From: Hofstenia miamia
Taxonomy: Eukaryota; Xenacoelomorpha; Acoela; Hofsteniidae
NCBI GenBank assembly: GCA_900660155.1
Contig: CABFPE010000354.1
Coordinates: forward strand, 14,209-78,208
Direction of reading: 5' to 3'
Length of the DNA stretch: 64,000 bases
The first letter of the stretch is position 1, and every line of letters starts with the position of its first letter. The notes below the pieces were generated by a model that saw only the letters and a list, made by a program, of their open reading frames with translations, was not told the DNA's origin and did no database searches. Shown one piece after another: positions 45,219-57,499 of this stretch. Made by a program: the position numbers and the translations under genes.

Positions 45219-45880
45219 TTAGAAATGTAGTCTTTTCATCACCAAGTGGGATAATTCCTTGTTGAATGTTAAAAATGATCCCTGTACTAAATTTAAAGTT
45301 TGATCATCTCCTAGGAGTTGTATTTTACATTTTTTTGAGCATCCCATTAGGAATTTGTAAATGATGCATTCTTGAATCAGTTCCATAGCCTTTTTATATG
45401 CAGCCAACAATTTACACATAATTCCCATCTGGGTTCCTAAAATTCTAATCTGTGCTAAGTCATGCACTGAATTAAACAAAAGAATTCCAGAAGCATTTTT
45501 CTGAATTAGACTTGAGTAATGTCCCTTTGAAAAAACCAAATGGGTGATTAATACAATACCACAATTTAAGTGCCTTCCAGCTATAACAAGGTTAGCAAAC
45601 ACCACTGATTGTAGCAGAGTTTCACCCATATCATCAAATATTATTAATGAGTTTTGAACACTGTTTTCACCTAGTAAACTTTCTGAAAATTCCTTGAAAA
45701 ATTCCGCACACTTAATTTTGCTTTAAATTTGCTATAAATATTACTTTGGAAGTGACAGTAAAAAACAATTGCTTTGGAATATCTATCAAAATAATCTTTA
45801 TCAATTAATTTCCCAAGTAAGCTTGTTTTTTCTGAATTTGATGGATCACTGAAAATTAAAAATGTCCGAGTGTTTCATAA
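45219..45880 (-). pseudogene. Polinton packaging ATPase (A32/FtsK-HerA-like) region
   Basis: A Walker-A-like segment near 45850 and, further on, HLNCGIVLITHLVF, ASGILLFNSVHDLAQIRILG and TQMGI match the genome-packaging ATPase of Polintons and related double-stranded DNA viruses. Broken fossil. Confidence 0.82.
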
Positions 45881-45890
45881 AGGAACAACA

Positions 45891-48800
45891 TGGAACGTGG
45901 GCATGGTTTCTTTATAATGAGAATACTAAAAAGTTTACATTAACTTATATATTTTTTAAAAACCAAACATGTAGTTTCAAATTATTCCTGGTTCTTCTCA
46001 ATATTATATATTGCATTTATTAAATAACTTTTAACACATGCTCTACTATTGTATTTTTTCTCAAGTGTTTTATTAGTAAAAAAGGAATTATTATTCACTC
46101 CTGTATTAATGTTCTAATTCTTGTATTTTATTATTATTCAATGAGAGTGTGTGCATCCATTGTAATTTTTTACAATTAAAGCATTAAGGAGGTGTTGAGT
46201 CAACCCATCAAACATTACATAGAGAAAAAAATTTGATGTGTGAAATTATCATCGCATGTTACTTTGTTTCATAATGTAAAAAAAGTTAGTGGAAATTGAC
46301 ATCTTGAGAGTGTGAAGTGGGTTATACGCCTATATACATTTTTGTATTATCTCTATTTTACTATATACAGGTGATTTGGTTTAATATTTTGTTTATTTGT
46401 ACATGTTTTAGGTTTAAAGACAAGACAATTTTATATATTCTCTGGTGAAAATGATCTGCATTTCATTGCTACATTACAAAAATAAAAAGTTAATTCTCCA
46501 CTAGTGTAAATGGTTTAAACATTTTTTAGGTAAAGCAAATTATTATTAGTGTTTAAATTAAAACCTAGTTTTAGTTGGTCAGGATTATCCATCAAAGAAA
46601 TAGACTGGTGCACATGCTAATTTGTGTTGTTTGTCTATCTCAATTTTATGAATTCCCATGGTAACACACAAAGAGAAGAACAGAGTGCACTCAATTCTCT
46701 AACAACTTTGCCTGGACGTATTTTGCTAATATATATCAAAATTCACACATATTGCCGGATTAAATTGATTAGTAATGGAAGTGGTAATGCATTTTTGTAA
46801 ATGTCAACCTTGCCTTATGGATGGTTGCTATATCAACTAGGCAAATTGGGCTAATTGCCTCATGCTAAAAAATCAAATTGTGAGTAATCAAGTGAATGTT
46901 TTTAACTTGGTTACCATTGATGTGAACTTGATAACCATTTCAAAAATACATCTACAGAAAGAAAAACCAGAGTACACTAAATACTTTTGTTTTATTTGGT
47001 TATACATGTTTTTTGGAGTAAATGAGTTTTTGCATTGGTTGTTTATTTGATTATATTCGTTTTATCTCTTTACATCATGTATGATTAAACTAAATTATAT
47101 ACATTTTTGGTTTACAGATATATTTACATTTAGGTTTTGTTTTTCCTATGTACACATTTTTTGATTAAAACTAAATTACGAATGTTGAATTATTAAAACT
47201 TAAATTGATTTAATTGCTTTTGTTTAATTGCTACAATTGATTGACTAGAATTATTAGGACACAATAATTTTTTTAACTAACAATGTGAATTATGAATATA
47301 GATTTATTAATAAAACTCAAATTCTTTGTAAATGTTTTGCTAATGAATTTAACATGAATCCCACTGCACTCATTTCAAGTTTATGTTTAGAGCAAATGCA
47401 TATCATGGAATTGTACAATACAAAACAATGGAAGAGTTGAACACTGTGTGACACATACAATCACGTAAACAAGACCTAATAATCAAATAAAATTGAACAA
47501 TGGTGTGTAAGTCAAGAAAAGCCATGTAAGAGTGAAAAAACATGGAAAAGTTGATAAAAGATGAATCAGTCTACAAAGTGTACAACTTGAAAAAAACATG
47601 GGAAGTCAAGAAAAGATGCATCAGTCAGCAAACATGTACAATCTGAAAAGAATCATGCAAAGCAAAGAGAAGTGTAAAGAAAAGATTGTTATGTAAAATC
47701 TAATATATAATAATTTTGTATATAGAAAATGCATGTGTGTGTATAAATTATATTAATAACATTTTGCATGCAAAATATTTAGGAAAACAAAATTGTGTGT
47801 TTATGCATTAAACCATGTTTTTCTCTTTCTGAAAATGTAGGTTGGTTCTAATGTGTATTACGCATGTAACAAAATATTTCTTGTTTTTCTGTATTTGAAT
47901 ATTACCAAAAATGTTTGGAATTTTACAATGGAAAAACAGCAATGCATTATCGAAGTGTCTTCAAATAATTTGTTTGCTTAGAAACAAAATGTTGCTTTTG
48001 TAAATGAAATAATGTGTTTTGAAAACAAATTTTAGACTTTTTTTGTAAGTTTTCCCGAAAAATGAGATAAACACTGCATGTGTAAGCTTTTCGAAATTAT
48101 GGAAAATTGATTAACAAAAACGAAATGTGGTTTTTTGAAAGTTCGCGAATTACACTGTAAACATTGTATGTGTGTAATCATTAGAAATCATGGAAAATGG
48201 ATCAACAAAGCTTAATGTGTGATAATGAGGAATATTAACACAATGTAATTTATGCAAGCAAGTGTAACATGTGATATAGCCATGTATATTAACATGAAAT
48301 GAAATTAGTCATTATATCAAAACAGTGTAAACTAAATAGGTCCCCACATGTTAATGAATCACCATGAAAATCAATTAAAAAATGTCACAATTCACTAAAC
48401 TAGCTACTTGAAAATCCATTAGTTGATACACTTAAAATGTCAAGTATGTGACGTCACTGAAAATCCATTAGTGGAGCTGTCAAAAACATTTGTCAAGTAG
48501 AATGACTCACTAATTAAACCACCCTCTGATATCTATGAGTCAGAGTGTCCAAAAAGTGAGTTTGTGACCAGGGATCTCCTTTTGTATATCTACTGAAAAC
48601 ATTTGCCAAAAAACTATGTTTAAAATAAAACTATTTCAAGATGTCTTTAAATCACCTTGTTTTCAAAATGCCAATGCTGTTTCAACTTATAAAAATCACT
48701 AACCTGCTGTAGGTTCATTTATATCTTTGAGACTGTTAATTGGACAAATGTTGAGTTTACACAAATTTTCACATTAATTTGACAAATGCACATTTTTCTG

Positions 48801-48928
48801 GAGTTTGAGCTTTCATCAAATAACATTTTTTAAATTATTTTCTATCATCAATTTCAATAGGGTAGAAAATTTTTACCAGTAATCCAATGAAGTGCTTTAG
48901 TGCTAAAATTTTAACAAGAGCGCTCTAA
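45891..48928. other. A+T-rich non-coding DNA, possibly the outer end of the Polinton
   Basis: No protein similarity seen. Bases 47450-47700 are purine-rich on the plus strand with recurring GTCAAGAAAAG and ACATGGAA words. Bases 48400-48560 contain GAAAATCCATTAGT twice and TGTCAAGTA twice within 100 bases, next to TCACTAAT words that are their partial complements. Such short repeats fit the end of a large element, but no matching inverted copy was found. Confidence 0.35.
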
Positions 48929-49340
48929 TAGAGGTGGGCCATCCACCTTGTGGGTTTAGATAAGGCAGGCTAGTTACCAAGATTTTCTTATTTGTTTCTG
49001 TAAATTGCAATTATGTTGTTTTGATTTTTGCCAGCAATCTTAAAAAGTATAGTGAAAATTTATTCACAGTAATATTTGTGGGAATACTGGGAAGCCTATG
49101 TGAGCAGAGATTGTCATGTGTAGAAAGTTCTGCAGCAAACCCGCAAGGCCTACGAAACTTTAGTCCTAACATTTAATTTTATGCCAATTCGACTATTTTT
49201 GACTCTTTTATAGTCAATGCCAAAAATGTCTTCAGCATTTCAGTTGTTAGAATCTTATGAAACTTAAACAATGAAAATTTAAGTAGAGTTTTGAAAGAAC
49301 AAAAATACACCAATGTAAAATTTCAAAATGTAAACAGTTA
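48929..49340. repeat. Diverged relative of the hAT-type MITE at 31410
   Basis: It begins TAGAGGTGGGCC, comparable to CAGAGGTAGACATAGGCC, and shares ATGCCAATTCGACT and a later AATGTAAA(A)T-TTCAAAATGTAA stretch with that element. The right end and target duplication are not recognisable, so it is older. Confidence 0.5.
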
Positions 49341-52300
49341 AAGTAGTTGATGATCACATTTCATTTAGACTTTCTGACACCTGCACATTAAATTTTTTAG
49401 AGAATTGTTTAAGAAAATCATAATTTTCAAAGAAAAATAGTAAAAATGGTTCCATTTTTTAACCACATTCACCAATAATTGTGTCAATATCTCATGATTT
49501 ACAAATTTCCAAATAGATAATAATAGGGGGAACATAATAATATTAGAATGTGTAATCATTGTTTTTGCTACTTTTATTGAAATTGCAGATGTTGTGAGTA
49601 ATAGCAATGTCTGTGATGCGATGTGAAAATCAAATGCAGTTAACTATATGTTTATTATAAATAACGGTTTGTAAAGGCAATACATCTATATGATTCTACA
49701 ATTTAAATAACTTTTGAATGATTTTGTTGAATTTTATTCAAAATTTTTCCAGAAAATTCTACTGAGTATAAATTGGAGAAAATTCTTCATGCAAATTTGA
49801 TATTTAAAAACTTACAAGCATCACATAATCACATGTACTAGTCTGTTCTGCAAGACTTACATTAAATGACTTTTTATAACAAACTATCTTATATATCTTA
49901 AAGCACTTTCATGTTGTCAAAGCTTTACACGTCACTTATAAGTTTCTATGTGTTTTACATGTGTATCATTTATTTGGGTATTCACACAAATATCAAATAC
50001 ATAGCATATTGAGAAAACATTTTTTTATCATTAGTTAAAATGCTTAAAGTATGTAGAAATGGTTTACAAAGCGCTTAGAAAAATTTTAGAAGTTGCTCAG
50101 AAAATGCTTGAAAATTTAAAAACAGCTTAGAAAACATTTAGAAATTGTTTAACATCGCTTACAAAAGTTTAGTAAACATTTTACAATATCATCAATTGAC
50201 ACTAAATGGCATTCTGCAACTTGTGTTACTAATATGCTTATAACACATATAATGTACATGTATATTAAAACGTCTTACAATATTTTATATTAATATAATA
50301 CTCCCTCAATCCATTGCATTGTTTATTAGGTAATGATAGAAGTTTCAAAAAATACTTACAAAACTTGCAAAGTGTTTGCAAGTTTCATTTTATTGGGTGC
50401 ATGTAACTTAGAAGCTTGTGTAAAAGCACCTTGTTCTTACAGCTTTCTTCATGATTGTGATTTCTTAGGACCTAGCCATAGTTTATCGAGTTACATGTGC
50501 CTCTTGTGAAAGTCTTCCTGCACTACTTGTTGGATACTGTCAATTTTTTCTGATTTTTTTATGTGATAGTTCCAAAAAATGATGCTTTTCGAGTTTGAGG
50601 CCAATAGTATTGGTAATCTTCATTAACAATTTAACTTAATGTTAGTAAAATATACTTTAAAACAGTATTTTTTCATGAATTTATGATAGTAGTTAACAAA
50701 AAAGCAAAACCGCAATTCTGAGGTGTAAAAATCTAAACTCATTTTTGGAAACCACCGAGCATTAGTAATTGTGTATTAATATTTAAAAAAATATGTTAAA
50801 CTAACACTATATTCAAAAAAATGAGTACAAGGTTTTCTTATTTCATTATTTTAGACATGAAGGATCTTTAAGTCATTACTGGGCTGACTAAATGATCTGT
50901 TCTATATCGTTTAGTGTATAGTTTACAATATAACATGTGTATTTCCTTTAAATTGCTACTTTGAATAATTTCAATGAGCTGAGTTCAAGTTTAGCAATGG
51001 TTTTACAAAATGTTGAGTATTTAGAAATATATTTCTATTTTTTTATAATTGTAGTTTCACATTTATTTCTGAACTTTAATCTTAATTTTTTGTATTCAGC
51101 TGATGCTAAAATATGTTAATAGTTTGTATGATATGAATTAAAAAGCAAAGTGTACACTGTACATGCATCACATGCAATTATATTTAATATACTCTGCTAA
51201 CACAGGAATCATATTTTGACAAACTATCCGTGATTGAATGTTTTGAAAACTTCAAGTAAACTTTTATCATTTTATCCGAGAAAGATTTTGATTTTTTTAG
51301 CAGGAATTTCAAATGGCTCAAAAGCCAGTGGGCATCTTTGGCCTATATGAACAGTGATGTCAAGCAAACTTTTGAATTATTTCATCAACCAATGTCTATT
51401 CCTCAGGTTCTATAAAATTCTATGCCTGAACTAAAACTATTTGGACAACCATCATTATAGGTTTTACTTTTAGAGAATCATTTTCATCTGATTAATGGAA
51501 TTTTAAGCTCTTTGAGATTTGCCTATTTTCTCAAAATTTGGATCAACAAATATCCATTGGAAATTTTTTTATGGGATAATATAAATATATATCGAAAACA
51601 AATCATTTCAGATGAAGTTATTAAAAAAACAGCTGGCTTTCAATGCAATAGGGTACTTCCAACCTTTAGTTTTCAATCCACAAACATATATTTATTATAT
51701 CATATGTATACATATCTGCAAATGTGTCTTTACAAGCCAGAATTTACAATTGTATCAATAATATCTCTAGAAAATATAAAGTGTGTAAATAAGTCGTTGC
51801 TTATTGTTTACCAACAATTCTTTAGATGTGTTTTTTACGCGCATATTGAAAGTTTGAATGTTGAATTTCAGCAAAGTAATAATCCAAAATGACAAGCAGC
51901 AAGTGATTCATAAAGTGACAAATTTAAACAAATAAATTATAGCCTAAAATAGACATTATTATGTTATGCTCGCAGTGCTGTGAAAATTAAAAGCTCACCT
52001 TATTATGGTTCACTTGCTTTAATAAAAAATATAAAAATTGAAATCTACATAGTTCTTTCATTCATAATACCAAAGTAAAAGAATCAATTTGTTCTGCATT
52101 TATTGAAGTAAGTGGAAAATTAATATAAATGACAAAATAGCATTATATTTAATAATGGGATGAAATTTAAAACCCAAATAACTCTTTATTTATCCAATAT
52201 TTAAATATAATCATTACATTTTTTGAAATCAACCCAAAAACTCTGCTAGAAAGGTGATCTACATTTGTGATCAATTTTCTTCCAAATGGCGCACTGTGAT

Positions 52301-52962
52301 TAACATCAGCCAACTGCATAAGAAATTGCAAAAAAACGCTTCAATAAATTATTCTTTGTGGAAAAGAAATAACTTAGAATATTTTAAAAATTGTGATATA
52401 TTCATACGATCTAACAATGCAAGATTTAAAAAGGTTTGCACAAATCTACATTGATGGCAGAATGTCCCAGTGAGATATTTGGACTTTTTATTGATATGGA
52501 AGTTTACCCTAATATCTTTCAGAAAATTAAAGTTTGTTTAAATTTTTCTTATTTCCCTAAATGACTCACAAAATTATTTTATCATTAATGTTGAATTTAA
52601 ATTGTATATCAATAATCAATATAGACTTCAAAACAAAATTTCGTTAAATTTTAAATGTTGCCAAATAATGGGTTAAATATTACTTCTCATTAAAAATTAT
52701 AATGATTAGATTTGTTCAATACTGTTCAAATAATATGAAATGAAATGGTAATTTAGTTTACTTAAATTGTACAGCTTCGGTGAAAGAAACGAAATTTCTA
52801 GAAAAAGTAATTTTTAGATTATATACAAGTTCGAATATAAAAAGTAATATATTAAATTCTGCAGCTAAAAAATGATCATTAAATGGCAAGCGAGTTCAGT
52901 GATTGAAGAGCCGAAATTAAAATGTTCGTGATGTTAATATGTAGATATTAATCCATTGCAAA
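49341..52962. other. Intergenic A+T-rich DNA
   Basis: Bases 50040-50190 hold degenerate short repeats of the type (GC)TTAGAAAA-TTT. A 126-codon frame at 51512-51892 has no recognisable motif and its composition matches the background. No gene called. The 3' UTR of the GPCR gene should lie just below 52963 on the minus strand; no clear AATAAA is seen there. Confidence 0.4.
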
Positions 52963-54505
52963 CTATTGGTAAAACCCACAAAGTATTATTTTTCGATAGT
53001 GCTTTTTCAGAAGTGACCATGACATGACGAATAAGTATGAATTCAATGAATGCGATGTAAGCAGAAATGGTACATGTAAGGCTAAGCGAAGCTGGCTCGG
53101 GATATCAGCAAAGCCATAGATGATTAGAAGTGACATAATTGTTCTCGGTGTTGGACATACAATTTGTAGAATGCAGGATATGACCAGAGCTTTAACAATC
53201 CCTCTAAAAATTTACACTTAAGCATAAATTCAAATATTATGCTTTAAATGCAAAAACACTTATAAGGGAGGAGTATGGCATTGAAGTATTTTACATAGTA
53301 CATAATTGATTTAATTTTTAATTACACAAAGTAGTTGAAATTCAGTATCTCTTTTCACCTCAATTGAGAAAATTTGGAAAAATATTAATATATAAGTTGG
53401 TTAATTTCAATGAATTGTTCAGAGCATGAGCAAGAAAGCACAACTATGACACCTTGTTGGAATTTATAAGTGTCTTACTGAGAATAATGCTGTTGGGAGC
53501 ATCATATTTATTATTTTTCATTGTGTTGATTAATGGGCTTCTAATTAGTCTGGGATACTACTCTAAAATGCTCTTGTTTTGTAATTTATAAAAAGCTAAT
53601 ATCAATAATACCCTATGTTCTCACAAGGTAAACGTGTCTTAAATTTATAGGCATCTACTTTAGAATATATTCATGTAATGAGCAGGTGTTAAAAAGTGCT
53701 AAGTTTTCAACTTAGTAAATGTAACCTTGGTCTGACGAGTTATTCATTAGACGAACTAGTAAAAATTCGACTGTTCATAAAAAGCAGTTCAATTTATATC
53801 TCTATATTTTTATTACTCATAAATGAATTGTAACAACTAATAAAATTAAATATGTTTATTGAAGTCACCCCTTTTCTAATTTAATTCTAAAATTTATAAA
53901 TTGATATTATACATTTAAATATATTTTCATAAGTAAACATATATTCATATTGAAAAAATATTATATCTCCTGCTATTCTTATAATTTTACCCTTCATTCG
54001 AAGCCTGTGTCTTTTTGCTTGATCTTCTTTGTAATAACGCATAAAGAATTCCTCCATTAAGAAATATCAAAATTGGTACAGGTATAGCCAATTCCCACCC
54101 AAATTCAATGATTGATATAAATATTGCCATGCCAGTATTTTGTGGACCCAGCATGCAATAAGTTTCGTCATTCATTTTAATTTCTTCGAATTTCTAAGTT
54201 GATTTTTAGAACTATAAACTATGTGAATTAAAGTTTACGTAGTACTCTGGTATATTGAGTAGGATGCTTATTATCCAAGTTAATAACATAAGCTTAGCAA
54301 TGAATTTTCTTGAAAACGTTTTGAATTTGAGTGGGAAGTTTAGAAGTAAAAATCTTTCCATAGCAAACAGAACTAGAGAGAGGTTGCTAACGCTAAATTT
54401 GGCAAGTTAAGAAATCTCAATATTATATATATATTTGCATGCAGAAGAACATCCAATTGAAGCAATAGTAGCAAAATATTCTTTAGTCATTAGCATAGAT
54501 CACGC

Positions 54506-54536
<31 letters not shown>

Positions 54537-54554
54537 CGTATATATATATATGTA

Positions 54555-54586
<32 letters not shown>

Positions 54587-56081
54587 TTCAAACATTTATA
54601 AGTATTCGAATTGCTGTATTAAAAGCTATAATTTCTGTCTATGGTATTCAGAAATTTCTTTCCCTATATAGGCATATGAATGCTAATTAATGGTATTATT
54701 TATTTTAAGTTTATGGAAATGTTCGTTACATTTTGATATTGATAATAATGTAGTTCAAGTTCAATAATTAGCGATTTTGGAGTTTGTTAACTAACTGAAG
54801 TAAGCAATTATAATCTAATCACCAACAAAACCATAATTTTTAAAGAAAGCACACTCGACTTTTAGCAGATATCAACATTGGCAGACTGCAGCAAATATTG
54901 CTTTGTCCAAAAATTCAGTTGAATGTTAAAAATTGTGGACTTTTGATAGCTAATAAATTGGATATTCTGAAAACACCAATAGCAAATTTAAACTGTGTAT
55001 ACTTATGGAAACTGCTAAATCTCCAAAGGAAAAGGTAGCGCTAAATTTAACTCTTAGCACCTATTCGGTTTACTAATTGAAAATATTTTTGTTTATAAGG
55101 TTTCTAATGGAAGATGCATGACCACAAATGCAGACCCAAACCAGCCCACGAAACGTGAATTTCAGCCAACATCCCCTCCTCATTTAATTTAACGACAATT
55201 CCATCTATTTTTTGCGGATTTTTAGGCAAAAATTATTATGCATCCGCTGCATTTTCTTTAGTTTGAGAATACTGTTTCATAGTAGTAAGTTATTTGAAAT
55301 TTCTGACCATTTTTTTGTCAAAGCCGATCTATTTCCACTCCTGTTAACGTGTAGATTTTTGTTATTGGGAACAGTAATTTTGGAAGCTGTTAAAAAATAT
55401 TTGAAAAACTTAAAATATTTCATATTGATAATTGTTAAGCAGATAACAGGTTATAATTATCATCTAAGGTTTATTTCAAAAATCAAATATGATAAATCAG
55501 GAACAATTGCAATGAATAAAAAAGCTATTATTACTTCTCAATTTCATTTGGAGAATATTATATTTCACTCGCTGATTTTGAAGGTTAAAGGGTGGAGTTG
55601 TTCTTGTAAAGTATATAAAAATTTTTTATTTACAAAGTCAGAAATTTTGTATATAATTTCAAAAAATATTTGTCAATATATGTACTATCTATCTTTCAAC
55701 TCAATAATATTTTCCTGTTGTTTTTTCAGGGATTTTGTTCATATATAATTTTAATTAGCAAAAATAACAATCATTCAAATATTTCACAAACCTGTATGTA
55801 CAATGGACGAAAAAACAGAAAAATTGACAGTACTTTATTCTTGAACCGGTTTTCAGCATGAGATAGTTCCAGTAAATTGCCAAACTTATTCCTGAACCAA
55901 TGTCAGCGACCAAGATATTAATGATGTATATAACAAATGTGTAAGCTAAAAATTTGTGATTTATCAAAACTAATACTGCGAACACATTGCTAAGAATGCC
56001 AAAAACACCATAGAAAAGATTCGCCCACATTGAAATAGTATTCAACAAAACCCACTGAGCATCTTCCGTTGAATTCGTCAT
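52963..56081 (-). CDS. Class A-like G-protein-coupled receptor, four exons
   Basis: Minus-strand exons 56081-55792, 54392-54239, 54193-53991 and 53203-52963 join at GT-AG sites in consistent phases (2, 0, 2) to give 295 residues with seven hydrophobic segments. Landmarks: N-glycosylation site N3; TM1 about 17-41 with Asn32; TM2 with Asp60 (LVAD); Cys85 at the top of TM3 and Cys161 in loop 2, the usual disulfide pair; E109-R110-F111 at the end of TM3 (DRY position); Trp136 in TM4; the IPVPILIF block in TM5; CPTP (232-235) in TM6 where CWxP is usual; NSYLF (270-274) in TM7 where NPxxY is usual; short C-tail. These support a plasma-membrane receptor of the rhodopsin superfamily, ligand unknown. 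Two classic switch motifs are altered, which suggests a divergent lineage-specific receptor. All splices were inferred by eye. A pseudogene is possible, but all four exons are open. Confidence 0.82.
53204..53990 (-). other. Intron 3 of the GPCR gene
   Basis: Donor GAAGG|GTAAAA and acceptor AATTTTTAG|AGGG, 787 nt, splitting a Gly codon between TM5 and TM6. No other feature seen inside. Confidence 0.6.
54194..54238 (-). other. 45-nt intron of the GPCR gene
   Basis: TACTAC|GTAAAC ... CAACTTAG|AAATTC. Read through, the 45 nt keep the frame but contain three stops (TAG, TAA, TAG). Removing them joins TM4 (NIPEYY) to loop 2 (KFEEIKMNDETYCML) in phase 0. This is very short for an animal intron. Confidence 0.65.
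54393..55791 (-). other. Intron 1 of the GPCR gene, with TA microsatellites and repeat sequence
   Basis: Donor CATACAG|GTTTGT and acceptor AAATTTAG|C. The intron contains two TA runs at about 54506-54532 and 54558-54586. A block at about 55120-55230 has CCAGCCCACGAAACGTG and ACGACAATTCCATCTATT and resembles the Cys-Pro-rich ends of small hAT-type elements. A 178-codon plus-strand frame at 55212-55748 lies wholly inside this intron and starts within that repeat, so I do not regard it as a gene. Confidence 0.6.
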
Positions 56082-57499
56082 CTTGACAATAGTTTCGAAA
56101 GCGGAATATATTTATGAATTAGCCAATCATTGAGATTAAATTCATTGGTTGATAGCAACCAAACAGATTGCTATTTTTAATGTGGCTTTTACCACGATAT
56201 TTTATGTTTATCTTAAATCATGTAAAATATAAGTGACGGTCACCATTACCAGGGAACATTTAATCATAAACAATTTCACGATTTTTTCAGGCAAGAAGGC
56301 GTACTGCAAAAAATGTTTGAATGTTAGATCGTATTCTCGTGTGTCATAAAACGTCCCATGAAAAATGAGAATTCGTTAAAGGTTATTAGTATTTCTAATC
56401 CCTATATTCATTTGGTGTAAAGATGCAAGTTAAACTATAGAATTAAACTAAGGATGAGAAAAATAAAATTGAGGCTCAAAATAATTTATTTCTATTATTC
56501 TGTTCCAGGGTTGTTAAGGTGGTTAAGCATGTTAAAACAAGAAGAAAAAAACATGAATAAAACACTTTTTAAAAAAACCATTGTTTTTTATTGTACTCAA
56601 CAATTATAATTAAATAAGCCATTCCAGAAAAACCTTTTAACATTGAACGTTTTTCCGTGATCCAATTATTGCGGAAAGATATCCATAAATGAACTGGATC
56701 AATAATGCATTAGAACTTTTCATTTTCCAAAATTGGGTATAGAAAAACAAACGATTTTTCAATAAGAGGGCTAGTTCCAAATAACTTTATATACACTTCC
56801 TATTAACAGCATTTTTATCAGAAATGCAACTAATAACTATTCCTCCTCATGAATGAACCATATTCATCACATTTGTAGTGGCTGAATGTAAAAATTGGGC
56901 TTCAAGCGCAAACATAGGCCGAAGGCTTAACACAAAATGTCGGCCAATAAGTGGCTTTACCATAATTGCTAAAGCTGTACTAGCAAGGAACTGAGGTTTA
57001 TCTGCTGAATATTCAATAACGAGACCATTAACACATTGCCATGATCATGATCCTTTTATAAAATATAGTAAAAATATAATGATTACCTATTGCAAGTTTC
57101 AAAAAACAACAGATCACCCATTGTGACTGCAATATGATCAGAAAATACAACACATTTTCACTTTCTGAAAATGTGACAGACCATTGAAATACAGGTAGTT
57201 TTTCCTTTAACATAGTTTTTGTAAATTACAATTTTTCAGTTCATCTTAAATTTATGCTTAAGTTCAAACCCCGGACTATGTACGTTTCATATGCTTCTTT
57301 CCAATGTTTTTTCACAGATAAGTGTTTTTTCCAACATTTATTTTTTGTGGATTTTTTGAAAGCCAGAGATCTTTTTTTTCAGCATCGTTTGGGGAGCGAA
57401 GCACTTTTGAATATGGTTCACCAGAATAATTTGAGTGGCAGTCGTATATAAAGCATAAAGTAAGTTGGTTCACTAAAACAAACAAATAGGTTTAGTTCT
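56082..57499. other. Intergenic A+T-rich DNA, GPCR upstream region
   Basis: Should contain the promoter of the minus-strand GPCR gene. An AAG directly precedes its ATG but without a pyrimidine tract, so no acceptor is claimed. Nothing else recognised. Confidence 0.35.

Larger units (their letters stand above)
40560..45890 (-). mobile_element. Polinton (Maverick), broken and partial
   Basis: From high to low coordinates the minus strand carries, in order, an FtsK/HerA-type packaging ATPase, a retroviral-like integrase, a small structural-type region, a double-jelly-roll-type major capsid protein, an unassigned region, an adenovirus-type cysteine protease and a further Polinton-type region entering the assembly gap. 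This gene set is diagnostic of Polintons. No protein-primed DNA polymerase B is visible; it may be in the gap or deleted. Terminal inverted repeats were not identified. The element is broken, with roughly six or more disruptions, yet its proteins remain easily recognised, so it is of moderate rather than great age. Confidence 0.88.

Noticed and set aside
51512-51892. 126-codon plus-strand open frame
   Set aside because: No recognisable motif, no splice or polyadenylation context, background composition.
54420-54590. Two TA runs close together as a cruciform-forming or regulatory structure
   Set aside because: They are ordinary TA microsatellites, of which there are several in the window, and nothing links them to function.
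55212-55748. 178-codon plus-strand open frame
   Set aside because: It lies inside intron 1 of the GPCR on the other strand, begins in repeat sequence, and its product is Ile/Phe/Lys-rich with no domain, as expected by chance in A+T-rich DNA.
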